64,000 nt of DNA from Enterocloster aldenensis. GTDB lineage: Bacteria > Bacillota > Clostridia > Lachnospirales > Lachnospiraceae. The DNA lies in assembly GCF_003434055.1 (NCBI RefSeq), contig NZ_QVEX01000008.1, positions 124,001 through 188,000 of the forward strand, read 5' to 3'. The notes below the pieces were generated by a model. The model made no database searches. It was not told where the DNA came from and saw nothing but the letters and a program-made list of their open reading frames with translations. The translations under genes and the position numbers were made by a program. Positions 54,690 through 63,715 of this stretch are shown here, one piece after another. Every line of letters begins with the position of its first letter. Position 1 is the first letter of the stretch.

Positions 54690-55592
54690 TCAGTCCGTAG
54701 AGGACCTTTTGGGGTGTTTGCGCCGGAAGGCGCCCAAACACGCCAGGACCGGTATCAGGACCGCAGCCTCTACCATCACGGAGGCCGCGCTCATTTTCTG
54801 TATGTCCAGGGATACAAACCAGTTGTTGAACAGATGCTGCAGCATATAAATGCTTTCATGTGGATAGTCGCCTGCCACAAGATAGGCTTCCCTGAATACT
54901 TTAAAGGAGTTGATGACCGACAACACCGCGGTCAGGAATGCCGTGCCTTTTAATCCAGGCAGTGTGATGCGGCAAAAGCACTGCCATGGGCCGGCCCCGT
55001 CCACCCTGGCTGCTTCATAAAGCTCCTGGGGGATGGCGTTCAGCCCGGCCAGCCAAAGCATCATATCATACCCTGTATTTTTCCATATGTAGGTCACCAC
55101 CAGGATGGCGAACGCGCTTGGCTGGTTCAGCCAGTCCTGGCCGGCCAGCCCCAACAGCCCGGCCAGCTGCCCTAAAAGCCCCTGGGGGTAAAAAAGCAGC
55201 TTCCATAAAAGGACCACCGAGGCAACCGGGATGGCCATGGGCAGGAGGATGGAGGTCTTATAGAAATTGCCCCGTCTGTCTGCCGGCAGCGCCTGTCCGG
55301 TACAGGACTGTATCATCACGGCGATGCAGAGGGAAAATGCCATCAGCACAGGGATGCACACCAGGATGAAACGCAGCGTATTGAAAACCGCCAGAAGGAA
55401 TGCCTGGCTTTCCAGCACAAGCCTGAAATTAGCCAGCCCCACAAACCGTCCCCCCACTGCCTGCCGGAACGAGCGCACCGTCATGTCTGCAAAGGGAATC
55501 AGGATAAAGACAGCTGTCCCTGTCAGGCTGGGGGCTAAGAACAGCCATGCCTTCCTATTCCGAGAAATACAGATCTGCTTTGTTCTGCGCAT
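54690..55592 (-). CDS. Carbohydrate-type ABC transporter permease (MalF-like)
   Basis: This permease of about 300 residues has six membrane helices. The segment AWLFLAPSLTGTAVFILIPF at the start is typical, and the EAA loop is YEAARVDGAGPWQCFCRITLPG. ATG 55592 is preferred because the longer in-frame form would extend 95 bp into the solute-binding gene; even so, the two genes overlap by 38 bp. Confidence 0.9.
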   Translation of the reverse strand: MRRTKQICISRNRKAWLFLAPSLTGTAVFILIPFADMTVRSFRQAVGGRFVGLANFRLVLESQAFLLAVFNTLRFILVCIPVLMAFSLCIAVMIQSCTGQALPADRRGNFYKTSILLPMAIPVASVVLLWKLLFYPQGLLGQLAGLLGLAGQDWLNQPSAFAILVVTYIWKNTGYDMMLWLAGLNAIPQELYEAARVDGAGPWQCFCRITLPGLKGTAFLTAVLSVINSFKVFREAYLVAGDYPHESIYMLQHLFNNWFVSLDIQKMSAASVMVEAAVLIPVLACLGAFRRKHPKRSSTD

Positions 55593-57807
55593 TCCTGGCC
55601 GCCTGCTCCAGCGGCATGTTCCCCTCAAAGAATCCCATTGTCTCATCAACTATGATCTCCACAAGTACACGGTCCACCCTGATTGGGTGCGTGGCAGCGG
55701 CAGCGGTTTCAAATAACATCCGGCATTCTTCCCTGGTGGGTGAGCTGCCAGTTATGCTATAAGCACCATTGCCCATGGTTACACTTAGGCTCCCGCCCTT
55801 ATCCTCACGTTCCACCCACACGTCGATTGCCTTGGTATTTACCGGAAGGCCGTCCAGAAGGTCGCTGGACTGCACCTCCTGCCCCAGTACAAAGCGTACA
55901 AATTCCTCTGCCAGTCCTTTTCTCGGACTTGCCTTGTTGATTCCAATCACACCGTTTGGCAGATAGGATGCATTAACACCTTCCATCCTGTACCCATTCT
56001 TTTTCTGAACCGCCAGCAAAAGCGGCATATCGAACATCCCTCTTACTTTGTCCACGGCAGCAGCCGACATTTTTTGGTCCACGCTGTCAAATTCACTGCC
56101 GGAAAACCCATCCATGCTGTGAACGCGGTTATAGGCGCGCCCTCTTCCCCCATCCTCGGATTCATCAAAACTGACCCTGGCCCCGCAGGCATCTCCCAAT
56201 ACCTTCACGGTCTCAATAAGTTCCTGGATTTTGCCCGGACGCAGCTTTCCCGTGGCGCTGTCCACAATCTCATCATAGGTCAGCGCGATTACCTGGCGCA
56301 TCAGGTTCTCATAATTATACTTGGGGCGCAGAGGAAGGTGGGATGGGTCGCTCTGATAATCCCTCATTGCTTCCAGGGACGACAGGCTTTCTATGGCCTC
56401 CTGGTCGCCGTATGCAATGAGCAGGATCATCCTGGACGGTATCTGGTATATACTTTTGTCTGCTTCTGTATAAGGTCCTGCGGCCTGCCCCATCAGCTCC
56501 CCCGAGGAAATCATTGGCTCCAGGATTCCACGCATATCCTCCAGCACGCCTTTTTCAATGTAGGATTCCACGGGAAGGCCGTCCAGTATGAGCACATCCG
56601 CGCCATTGCCGCCCAAAAGCTCGGTATTCAGCGCACGTATGGTATCTGAAACCGTGGCGCTGCCACCTCCTTCCTGCCCTCCAATCAGTTCCACCCTCAC
56701 ATCCGGGTGGCTCAGCTGGAACATGGAGGCTGCCTGGCGTATGGTAGACATGTTTTCCAGGTCCAGCCCATATACGGTCAGCGTTTCAAGGGGAACAGAG
56801 GGCATATCCCTGTCATATGTGTAATGTTTTATCTCATGCAGGTCAGATTGGGACATCCACACATAGAAATCATTTTCATTTCCCACAAACAGCTTCCTGA
56901 TGTATGCACTGGGAAGCCCCAGGGAATTAAGGGTACCGTCCGCCACTGTCTCCCAAAGGCTCCCGTCCTGGTTCATATGGTGGATTCCTCCTGCGTCAGC
57001 CGTGTAAAACCCGCCGTTTCCATCCGGCGCCATGGCCGCATACATACTGTTAAGGTCCATGGAACGGTATGCGTATTCAGCTGCGGCAGCAGCCGACTGT
57101 CTGGAGATATCATATTCCAGAAAGCTTTTGCTTCCATTGGTAATATACTGGTTTCCAGCAAGAAGGCCGGATGTCTTCCATTCTGAGGAACTGGACTCCT
57201 GGGGCATGGAGAACAGTTTTTCCCCGGTCCGGCTGTATGCAGACGTCTCCCTGCCGGTTGACAGTAAGATCATCCCGTCCTCTGAAACAGCCCCAAAGTC
57301 AACCTGCATCTCATAATATCCCCGGTCATTTTTCACCGAGAATACGTGTTCCAAAAGGGGCTGGGGCGCCTGCCCCTCTGCCAGCCTGGCCATATTGCAT
57401 CTGTAGTCATCCCCGCCCCGGTATAACACATACCGGTTTCCGTCGTCCCCATATATCATGTGCAGGGTGTCATAGGGAAATGTCAGCCCTTCCATCATGC
57501 TCTCTTCCTGCTTTTCCCAGCCGTCCCCGGCCCACACATACCGGCTGGCCGTCTTATCCTTATCCCTGATTGTGTACAGCTCCAGTTCCTTATCCCAGGT
57601 CCGACCCACATCCGCCACATGTTCCCCGTCTTCCAGAGTAATGCCGATGCTGCTTTCCACATATCTTCCCCTGGGTATGTCCTCCTCCCGGCGTGCCTGG
57701 GTTTCCCCGGACATGTCTGATTCAGGCGTTGCGGGCGCTGAACACCCCCACAGACCTGTTGCTATGATACCAGCCGCAAGGCAGAGGCTTATTATCTTTT
57801 TTACCAT
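55555..57807 (-). CDS. Large extracellular solute-binding lipoprotein with N-terminal beta-rich domain
   Basis: This 750-residue lipoprotein has a signal peptide ending at GLWGC (Cys22). Residues about 45-345 contain short repeated beta segments that look like a beta-propeller (YVWAGDGWEKQEE, AAMAPDGNGGFYTADAGGI). Residues about 350-750 form a type II solute-binding domain (IRQAASMFQLSHPDVRVELIG, ADVLILDGLPVESYI). The usual family length is 400-450, so the N-terminal domain is an addition. It is the first gene of a five-gene operon and is divergent from a two-component system. Confidence 0.85.
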   Translation of the reverse strand: MVKKIISLCLAAGIIATGLWGCSAPATPESDMSGETQARREEDIPRGRYVESSIGITLEDGEHVADVGRTWDKELELYTIRDKDKTASRYVWAGDGWEKQEESMMEGLTFPYDTLHMIYGDDGNRYVLYRGGDDYRCNMARLAEGQAPQPLLEHVFSVKNDRGYYEMQVDFGAVSEDGMILLSTGRETSAYSRTGEKLFSMPQESSSSEWKTSGLLAGNQYITNGSKSFLEYDISRQSAAAAAEYAYRSMDLNSMYAAMAPDGNGGFYTADAGGIHHMNQDGSLWETVADGTLNSLGLPSAYIRKLFVGNENDFYVWMSQSDLHEIKHYTYDRDMPSVPLETLTVYGLDLENMSTIRQAASMFQLSHPDVRVELIGGQEGGGSATVSDTIRALNTELLGGNGADVLILDGLPVESYIEKGVLEDMRGILEPMISSGELMGQAAGPYTEADKSIYQIPSRMILLIAYGDQEAIESLSSLEAMRDYQSDPSHLPLRPKYNYENLMRQVIALTYDEIVDSATGKLRPGKIQELIETVKVLGDACGARVSFDESEDGGRGRAYNRVHSMDGFSGSEFDSVDQKMSAAAVDKVRGMFDMPLLLAVQKKNGYRMEGVNASYLPNGVIGINKASPRKGLAEEFVRFVLGQEVQSSDLLDGLPVNTKAIDVWVEREDKGGSLSVTMGNGAYSITGSSPTREECRMLFETAAAATHPIRVDRVLVEIIVDETMGFFEGNMPLEQAARNAQNKADLYFSE

Positions 57808-57849
57808 TGCAATCCCTCCATCATGATCCGTAATTACGGTGATATCCGT

Positions 57850-57930
57850 ATCATATCAGACAAATCTCTAAAAGACCTTAAAAAATGGAAGAATTTCTTT
57901 TAGGTTTTTTAGAGATTTGTCTGATATAAT
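57850..57930. promoter_or_regulatory. Divergent promoter region with 26-bp-arm inverted repeat
   Basis: Arms at 57853-57878 and 57902-57927 are inverted with 25 of 26 bases matching, including a perfect 21-bp part. Each arm runs into a -10-like hexamer: TATAAT at 57925-57930 for the plus-strand regulator gene and TATGAT at 57855-57850 for the minus-strand operon. The -35 positions are poor in both directions, which suggests activator control. The response regulator encoded next door is the likely binding protein. Confidence 0.7.
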
Positions 57931-58020
57931 GTTTTTAATGATTCAATATAAGATTCAATACAATAAGGATACCCGTACTGCGCCATGCAGATACGGGTAC
58001 CGGTGGCGTGAGGGTTAAAT

Positions 58021-58707
58021 ATGAGGATTCTGCTGGTTGAAGATGATAAGGAATTATGTGGCACCATTAAGCTGCAGCTGGAACAGGATGGCTATGAAAC
58101 CGACTGCTGCGGACAGGGGCAGGAGGCATTCTATTATGCGTCTGAATATCCCTATGACGTCATTATATTAGACCGGATGCTTCCCCAGATGGACGGGCTC
58201 AGCGTGCTCCAGGGACTGCGGCGGATGGGCATCACCACACCGGTCATCATTACCACTGCGCTGGACGGGGTCAATGACAGGATAGACGGGTTGGATGCGG
58301 GCGCCGATGACTATCTGGTAAAACCATATGCCTCCGGCGAGCTGCTTGCCAGGATCCGGGCAGTTGCCCGACGGCCCGGCAGGCTGGAACAGGGCAGCGC
58401 AAAAACCTTTTCCAATATAACCATGGACACGGACCGGCGCGAACTGACCGGGCCTTGCGGCACTGTCAGCTTAAGCAGGCGGGAAGCCGCCCTTTTGGAA
58501 TACCTGATACGCAATGCCGGACAGGTGCTACCCCGGGGGCTGATACTGTCTTACATATGGGGGCCTGACTCCGAGGTGGAGGACGGCAATCTTGACAACT
58601 ATATCTATTTCCTCAGAAGGCGCCTCAAGGCCATTGGCACATGTGTCCAGATTAAGACCGTGCACGGGATTGGGTACCGCCTTGAAAGCGGAGGCGGCCA
58701 TGATTAA
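58021..58707 (+). CDS. OmpR-family response regulator
   Basis: This 228-residue regulator has a receiver domain (about 1-115) with the acidic pocket EDD at 7-9, phosphoacceptor Asp in VIILDRMLPQMDG (about 51) and Lys in YLVKPYA. The winged-helix DNA-binding domain is at about 125-222 (SRREAALLEYLIRNAG, DNYIYFLRRRL, TVHGIGYRLE). Its end overlaps the kinase gene by 8 bp. It is divergent from the solute-binding operon, which it probably regulates. Confidence 0.94.
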   Translation: MRILLVEDDKELCGTIKLQLEQDGYETDCCGQGQEAFYYASEYPYDVIILDRMLPQMDGLSVLQGLRRMGITTPVIITTALDGVNDRIDGLDAGADDYLVKPYASGELLARIRAVARRPGRLEQGSAKTFSNITMDTDRRELTGPCGTVSLSRREAALLEYLIRNAGQVLPRGLILSYIWGPDSEVEDGNLDNYIYFLRRRLKAIGTCVQIKTVHGIGYRLESGGGHD

Positions 58708-60016
58708 AAAACTGCACCGGCAGCTCACTGCCCTTTTTACAGCGGCAACCGGCCTTATCCTGACCCTGGTGGTCATAGGAGGCCTGGTGGTCAGCGCCAG
58801 GGAGCTGGAGAAAAAGTCCCTGGAGGCCTTCCAAAATGATGTGCTGGGCATCACCTCCAGGCTTCAGTCCGGCGCCACCATAAGCTGTACCTGGCTGTCA
58901 CAGCTGGAAAGCAGCCGCAGGCTCATCATACACATCGAGGACAACGGGGTTCCCCTGCTCTATTCCGGCTCCTGGTCCCCCCTTACCGACCGGAACCTTC
59001 TGATTGAACGCACCAGGGAAATGGCGCTGGCCCAACACATCGACCCCTCCGTAAGGCCGGTATCCTCCTCACTGCTTCGCAGCCCCGTGTATACGGTGGA
59101 GGGCAGCCGCAAGGATTCCTATCTTGGATGTGTCCTTGTGCTTCCAGTGGGAAACAGTTTCCAAAGCCTGACCCTGCTTGCTTATAAAGGCCCTGCCTCC
59201 TCTGGTCTGTACCGCCAGGGATTTTTGTTCCTCCTTCTCAACCTGGCTGGAATCGGGGCACTTATGTCAGTGAGCTGGATACTGGTGGGTAAAGCCTTAA
59301 AACCCCTGAAGGAAAACCAGCAAAAGCAAAATGAATTCATCGCAGCGGCCTCCCATGAACTGAGGGCGCCCCTGGCCGTCATACGCTCCAGCATATCTGC
59401 GGCCCGGTCAATGCCCCGGGACTGTGAACAGTTCATGGATAATATGGATAAGGAATGCTGCCGGATGTCCTATCTGGTTGGCGATATGCTGCTTCTGGCA
59501 TCTGCAGATGCAGGACACTGGGTCATCCGCATGGCGCCCCTGGACATGGATACCCTTCTCATTGATATGTACGAACGGTTCGAACCCCTTTATCAGGACA
59601 AGGGCGTGGCACTGCATTTAGAACTTCCCCAATCCTCCCTGCCCAGGATAAACGGGGATGGGAAGCGCCTGGAGCAGATCCTGTCCATCCTTTTGGACAA
59701 TGCCCTGCGATATACCCCAAAAAACGGTTCCGTCCGGCTGTCTGCCTGCGTGGAGCAGGTGAGCCACCTGCTGTCCGGAACCAAAAAAAGCCTGTGTCTG
59801 ACCGTGTCTGACCAAGGCTGCGGGATTGATGATAACGCAAAAAAACATATTTTTGACCGTTTTTACCAGGCAGACAGCTCCAGAAGCGATAAACAGCATT
59901 ACGGGCTGGGACTGAGCATTGCCAAAGAGCTTGTCCAGAAACACGGCGGCACCATCAGCGTTGGGGATTCACCCTCCGGAGGCGCATGTTTCATGGTGTG
60001 CCTGCCGGTAATGTGA
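58700..60016 (+). CDS. Sensor histidine kinase
   Basis: This kinase of about 438 residues has two membrane helices (about 13-35 and 178-200) enclosing a sensor region of about 140 residues with no recognised domain. The H-box is AAASHELRAPLAV with the phosphorylated His near residue 222. The N box is ILSILLDNALRYTP and the G boxes are DQGCGID and HYGLGLSIAKELV. ATG 58700 overlaps the regulator stop and follows GGAGG; an earlier in-frame start would lie inside the regulator gene. Confidence 0.93.
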   Translation: MIKKLHRQLTALFTAATGLILTLVVIGGLVVSARELEKKSLEAFQNDVLGITSRLQSGATISCTWLSQLESSRRLIIHIEDNGVPLLYSGSWSPLTDRNLLIERTREMALAQHIDPSVRPVSSSLLRSPVYTVEGSRKDSYLGCVLVLPVGNSFQSLTLLAYKGPASSGLYRQGFLFLLLNLAGIGALMSVSWILVGKALKPLKENQQKQNEFIAAASHELRAPLAVIRSSISAARSMPRDCEQFMDNMDKECCRMSYLVGDMLLLASADAGHWVIRMAPLDMDTLLIDMYERFEPLYQDKGVALHLELPQSSLPRINGDGKRLEQILSILLDNALRYTPKNGSVRLSACVEQVSHLLSGTKKSLCLTVSDQGCGIDDNAKKHIFDRFYQADSSRSDKQHYGLGLSIAKELVQKHGGTISVGDSPSGGACFMVCLPVM

Positions 60017-60104
60017 CCTGCTGCAATGCCCTTTTGGCCCGGTGCAGATGATTTTTCTGAGGGCGCGGATGCAGGTGCTAAAACAAAGATGCAGCGGGCC
60101 CTGC

Positions 60105-61253
60105 TCAGATTGTTCCGGCTAAGGCCTGAAGAACAAAAGCCAGATCTTCACGGCTGTGGGCCGGATATGTCAGATACCATACATAATCATCCCTGACCGC
60201 AATACACTCCAGCCTTTCAGATACCCAGGCCTGGTCGAGGCCTGGTATATCTGTCAAAACAAAATCCTCTGGCGAACCGGCAAAAACAGCATCCTCCATC
60301 AATAGTCCAACCACGTTTCCTCTCATGCCTGCATCCTTCAGATGATAGACATCCTGCCGCATCCATACCTCACTGCCATCGGCATCAACCACCTCAAACG
60401 TATTCCAATGCTCTGTTAAAAGTGAGCACCCGTATTTCACCTCACTGACCTGATTCTTTATAAAGCTCTGTGTCCGCTCTCCCTTTACCCCGATATCCGA
60501 AAGTACAAGATATGGTCCATCCGCTTCAGCCGGCATTGCATGCCTGTAGCTTCCTGCCCACTGGCAGATTGCCAGGACACCGAATACAGCGGTAATAAGC
60601 ATCAGGGAACCGTTAAGGAACGTTGATACCCGAAAGCCCGACACCGGCAGATATTCAGAGCGTTCCCCATCCTTCATCCTGCGGCGCAGATGGCCCAGAT
60701 ACCATATGCCCCGTACATCCCTGTACATCAGACATAGCAGGAAAAAGATGAATCCGGTCACGGCCGCCGTATTCTCAATCCAGCCCCTGTAAGCAGATGA
60801 CAGGAGCCGGCTGTATCCCCCATAACCGCCAAGCATATACCCTAAGAGCAGAAAGAAAGCAATGGACAGCGGAAGCTGCAGAAACGAAACCATATATTGT
60901 TTTTTCAGCCCTTTCCTTGCATCTGCGTACGATTTTGGCTCCTGGTATGGTTCCGAAGCGCCGCCGTTCCCAGATGCGCTGAACACGTGGATAAAACCGC
61001 GTCCTGTTACATATTCCCAGCCGGACGCCTTATAGGCGTCCATCTGTTCCTCTGTAAAAGGCGGTTCCCCTGGCCGGGCAGGGACTGTCAGAACAATCCC
61101 ATACCGTATCTTTTCCGGCGCCCAACGCCTGAAACTGCTTAAATATGCGCCCCGTTTTACAAGACGCCACCCGCTCCCAGCCATTTTTGTGTAAAACCGT
61201 TCGGTCTCATCTATTGCAAACTCCTGGGGATGAAATACATATCTGCGTTCCAT
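60105..61253 (-). CDS. DUF2812 domain-containing membrane protein
   Basis: This 382-residue protein begins with a cytoplasmic DUF2812-like domain (about 1-110; EEQMDAYKASGWEYVTGRGFIHVFSA), followed by membrane helices near 120-145, 160-180 and 205-230 and a C-terminal domain. Members of this family often follow a PadR regulator gene, but none is visible here. The role is unknown. It converges with the histidine kinase gene. Confidence 0.8.
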   Translation of the reverse strand: MERRYVFHPQEFAIDETERFYTKMAGSGWRLVKRGAYLSSFRRWAPEKIRYGIVLTVPARPGEPPFTEEQMDAYKASGWEYVTGRGFIHVFSASGNGGASEPYQEPKSYADARKGLKKQYMVSFLQLPLSIAFFLLLGYMLGGYGGYSRLLSSAYRGWIENTAAVTGFIFFLLCLMYRDVRGIWYLGHLRRRMKDGERSEYLPVSGFRVSTFLNGSLMLITAVFGVLAICQWAGSYRHAMPAEADGPYLVLSDIGVKGERTQSFIKNQVSEVKYGCSLLTEHWNTFEVVDADGSEVWMRQDVYHLKDAGMRGNVVGLLMEDAVFAGSPEDFVLTDIPGLDQAWVSERLECIAVRDDYVWYLTYPAHSREDLAFVLQALAGTI

Positions 61254-61449
61254 TTTCTTTTATCCTCCATAACCAATTCCCGAAGGAACCGGCACTCCTG
61301 CAGGCTTTTGTCCATACTCCCGGAAAGGAAATAAGCCCTCCGGACAGAGCAAATCCCTGCCCGGAAAGCTTATACGTCACCTAAACCTGTTACCGTTAAG
61401 CAGGTTCCTATCCCACTGTCCGCCTTACTGCACCCAGGCTTGTGTCAAG

Positions 61450-62016
61450 TTAATGACATTCTTCCTGCCATTTTTCATACCACTTTGGGATAATCTTTGA
61501 TACTCTGATACGTTGACCATTTTTATAAATAGCAAACCTGCGAAACTCATCTGTATTATCATATAATGCGGCCAAATCACACAAATCGATAATTTTATGA
61601 AGATTCCTCAAACTCTCCCCAAATCTTTTCTCAACATCTTTGTCCGGTATTCCGTGGCCTCCCATTTTCACTCTTTCTGCAATTCTCTTTTTTGCTATCG
61701 CCGGCGAATCAACACAGACATAATGTAATTCAATTACATACCCCAATTGCTTTGCCCTATATATTGTCCGTAATATCGAATGTCCGCATAGGGTTGTTTC
61801 CTGATTAAAAGTAATTCCCTCCGATAAGTAAGAGTTTAACCGTTCAACAGCGATTCTGCCTGCTTTCATTAAATCTGAGGTATTTCTCCAATCTCCGAAT
61901 TCCCTCAATATTTCATCTGTATTAACGCGCGGCATCATATCCTTATAATGTGTGGTCATGTATAATGTTGACTTTCCTGCTCCATTTACTCCAGCATATA
62001 AGATATATTTCCTCAT
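61450..62016 (-). CDS. Zeta-toxin-like P-loop kinase
   Basis: This 188-residue P-loop protein has Walker A GVNGAGKST (9-17), then PRVNTDEILREFGDW with a conserved Asp, and FNQETTLCG with a Glu at the position used by zeta toxins to bind substrate. Known zeta toxins phosphorylate UDP-N-acetylglucosamine, the substrate of MurA. Its ATG touches the stop of a 59-residue upstream gene, which suggests a toxin-antitoxin pair. Some relatives in this family are not toxic, so the activity is inferred. Confidence 0.8.
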   Translation of the reverse strand: MRKYILYAGVNGAGKSTLYMTTHYKDMMPRVNTDEILREFGDWRNTSDLMKAGRIAVERLNSYLSEGITFNQETTLCGHSILRTIYRAKQLGYVIELHYVCVDSPAIAKKRIAERVKMGGHGIPDKDVEKRFGESLRNLHKIIDLCDLAALYDNTDEFRRFAIYKNGQRIRVSKIIPKWYEKWQEECH

Positions 62017-62196
62017 TTAAAACCTCTTTTGGGCAATTACATGCTTTTGCTTTCTTTGCAATATAAAATCACTCAGCATGGAAAAAAAGTCCTGTTCTTC
62101 TTCTGTTTCTGCACTTAACACTAAATCCATGGTTTCTTCTATATCCATGTCCTTGCATTCTTCATACAATTTCCTTGCCGCTTCCGCCTTTGACAT
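62017..62196 (-). CDS. Small acidic protein, candidate antitoxin partner of the zeta-like kinase
   Basis: This 59-residue gene begins at ATG 62196, with AAGGAGGAG upstream, and ends in TAA directly abutting the kinase ATG. The N-terminal MSKAEAARKLYEECK and a Glu-rich middle (SAETEEEQDFFSML) form predicted helices, with a basic C-terminus. I see no DNA-binding motif. Size, acidity and abutting position suggest an epsilon-like or other antitoxin, but no family is recognised. Confidence 0.65.
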   Translation of the reverse strand: MSKAEAARKLYEECKDMDIEETMDLVLSAETEEEQDFFSMLSDFILQRKQKHVIAQKRF

Positions 62197-62278
62197 AAAA
62201 TATTTCTCCTCCTTTTCCTCTAAAAACGGAGGTGATGCTGAAAGTCACAGCAATTGACCCTTCCAGCATTTCCATCCA

Positions 62279-62298
62279 CACCACCTTTGTAGGTGGTG
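62279..62298. repeat. 20-bp palindrome upstream of the zeta operon (proximal)
   Basis: CACCACCT / AGGTGGTG form a perfect 8-bp inverted repeat around TTGT. It lies about 85 bp before the small gene and could be an operator or an RNA hairpin in the leader. Confidence 0.6.
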
Positions 62299-62348
62299 AC
62301 ATATATACCATATGTGTCATACGCCATATGGGACCACATTCCAATCCA

Positions 62349-62368
62349 TATCACTTCCGCAAGTGATA
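62349..62368. repeat. 20-bp palindrome upstream of the zeta operon (distal)
   Basis: TATCACTT / AAGTGATA form a perfect 8-bp inverted repeat around CCGC. It lies just downstream of a TATAAT at 62392-62387 on the minus strand, so it is placed to act as an operator for the toxin-antitoxin promoter. Confidence 0.6.
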
Positions 62369-62411
62369 ACCAAGAGAATACCTTACATTATACATGAAAA
62401 ATATCAAAAAG

Positions 62412-62445
62412 AAAAGGCGTAAAGAAATTTTCCCTACGCCTTTTT
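62412..62445. terminator. Bidirectional hairpin terminator
   Basis: AAAGGCGTA at 62413-62421 pairs with TACGCCTTT at 62435-62443, with A residues before and T residues after. It ends the minus-strand cell-wall-binding gene 20 bp after its stop. Confidence 0.85.
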
Positions 62446-62467
62446 ATATTCAATAAAACCAGTCCAT

Positions 62468-63469
62468 TTACTGCACCCAGACACCGGAACCATTCACATA
62501 GAATCCGTCAGGTGTCCATGTATCCTCGTACATCACGCCATCCGTGCCAAGATAATACCACTTTCCGTTAATGGCCTGCCATCCGGTCAGCATGGCCCCG
62601 CTGTCTGCCAGATAGAACCATTGGCCGTCCAGTTTAAGCCAGCCTGTCTGCATGTACCCGGAACTGTTGAAATGATACCATGCACCGTTGATCTGCTTCC
62701 AGCATGAGGAAGGATATCCGCCTGTGTCATAAGAATACCACCAGCCATTACCGTCCTGGACCCAGTGTCCGCTGCCGCCGTAGTTGGCAATCTCATCCTC
62801 GTCAATGGACAGTGTGTCGGAATCATCTGACCATTCTCCTGTCTTACTATTGTAGGATGCAATCGCCCTTACGCGGAAGGTATAATCGCCTTCCCTGTTA
62901 AAATAGCCTGCAAAATCATAAGATGTACCGGTGGTGCTGACCGTGGTAACGGTCTTGTCATCACGCAGCAGCTTCACATCATAGCTTTTGGCCCCATCAA
63001 TCTCATCCCACACAGCCACGGTGTCTTCCCACTCAAGATTGGATGTTCCTTCCAGCTTGCCTCCAATACGTTTCAGTTCCGCATATATCTCTATATAAGA
63101 CCCGCTGTCATATACCTTTGCCTTCTTAAACGTGGCATTACACCCGCTCAGTGTAAAATGGCTCTTGCTTGTATAGGAAAAACGGTAGCCATCCTTTGCA
63201 GAAAGCTCAATCTTTACCTCCGGCACATCTCCCACAGTCCATGTGTCCTGATTATCCGCGTTGGTATACTCCGCAGACTCCACATAATACTCACTGTCTT
63301 TTGCCCTTACGGTAATGTCGCCTATGTCATCCCCGCTTTTAGGCGCTTCGCCATACGAAAACTCCAGCCTCACCTTATCAATCTTTGTGTCGGCCGCATA
63401 TGCAGTCAATCCAGTGCTGACCGTCATCGCTGCAGCCATTAGCAGACATAACGCTTTTCGTTTGTTCAT
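62468..63469 (-). CDS. Secreted protein with C-terminal cell-wall/choline-binding repeats
   Basis: This protein of about 333 residues has a signal peptide (MNKRKALCLLMAAAMTVSTG, cleavage near AYA-AD). The middle part of about 190 residues contains a fibronectin-III-like segment (about 135-215; VAVWDEIDGAKSYDVKLLRDD). The last 100 residues are glucan/choline-binding repeats of about 20 residues (GWWYSYDTGGY, AWYHFNSSGYMQTGW, QWFYLADSGAMLTGW, KWYYLGTDGVM). It probably attaches non-covalently to the cell wall. ATG 63469 fits the signal peptide; an upstream in-frame ATG does not. Confidence 0.9.
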   Translation of the reverse strand: MNKRKALCLLMAAAMTVSTGLTAYAADTKIDKVRLEFSYGEAPKSGDDIGDITVRAKDSEYYVESAEYTNADNQDTWTVGDVPEVKIELSAKDGYRFSYTSKSHFTLSGCNATFKKAKVYDSGSYIEIYAELKRIGGKLEGTSNLEWEDTVAVWDEIDGAKSYDVKLLRDDKTVTTVSTTGTSYDFAGYFNREGDYTFRVRAIASYNSKTGEWSDDSDTLSIDEDEIANYGGSGHWVQDGNGWWYSYDTGGYPSSCWKQINGAWYHFNSSGYMQTGWLKLDGQWFYLADSGAMLTGWQAINGKWYYLGTDGVMYEDTWTPDGFYVNGSGVWVQ

Positions 63470-63715
63470 AATAATCCCCTCTCTGCGTATTTTTAAATTA
63501 TTTCCAGATACATACATTTATTATAATAAATTCGCGGCGTCTATACAATTAAACAATACTTACAATCTTATTAATATATTATCTGTCAAAAGGTAAGGCT
63601 GTTTATCTGCCTGGTCTTATTCACCGCCGGTACCATGGCATAAAAATATCCGGAACCATTTTTACTCCTGGCTCCAGATATTTTAACATAAGTCATAGAT
63701 TCTTTATATAAAGGG

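Noticed and set aside
62162..62344. 60-residue open frame on the minus strand upstream of the zeta-like gene
   Set aside because: It overlaps the leader palindromes and the start of the better-supported 59-residue gene, and lacks a ribosome binding site.
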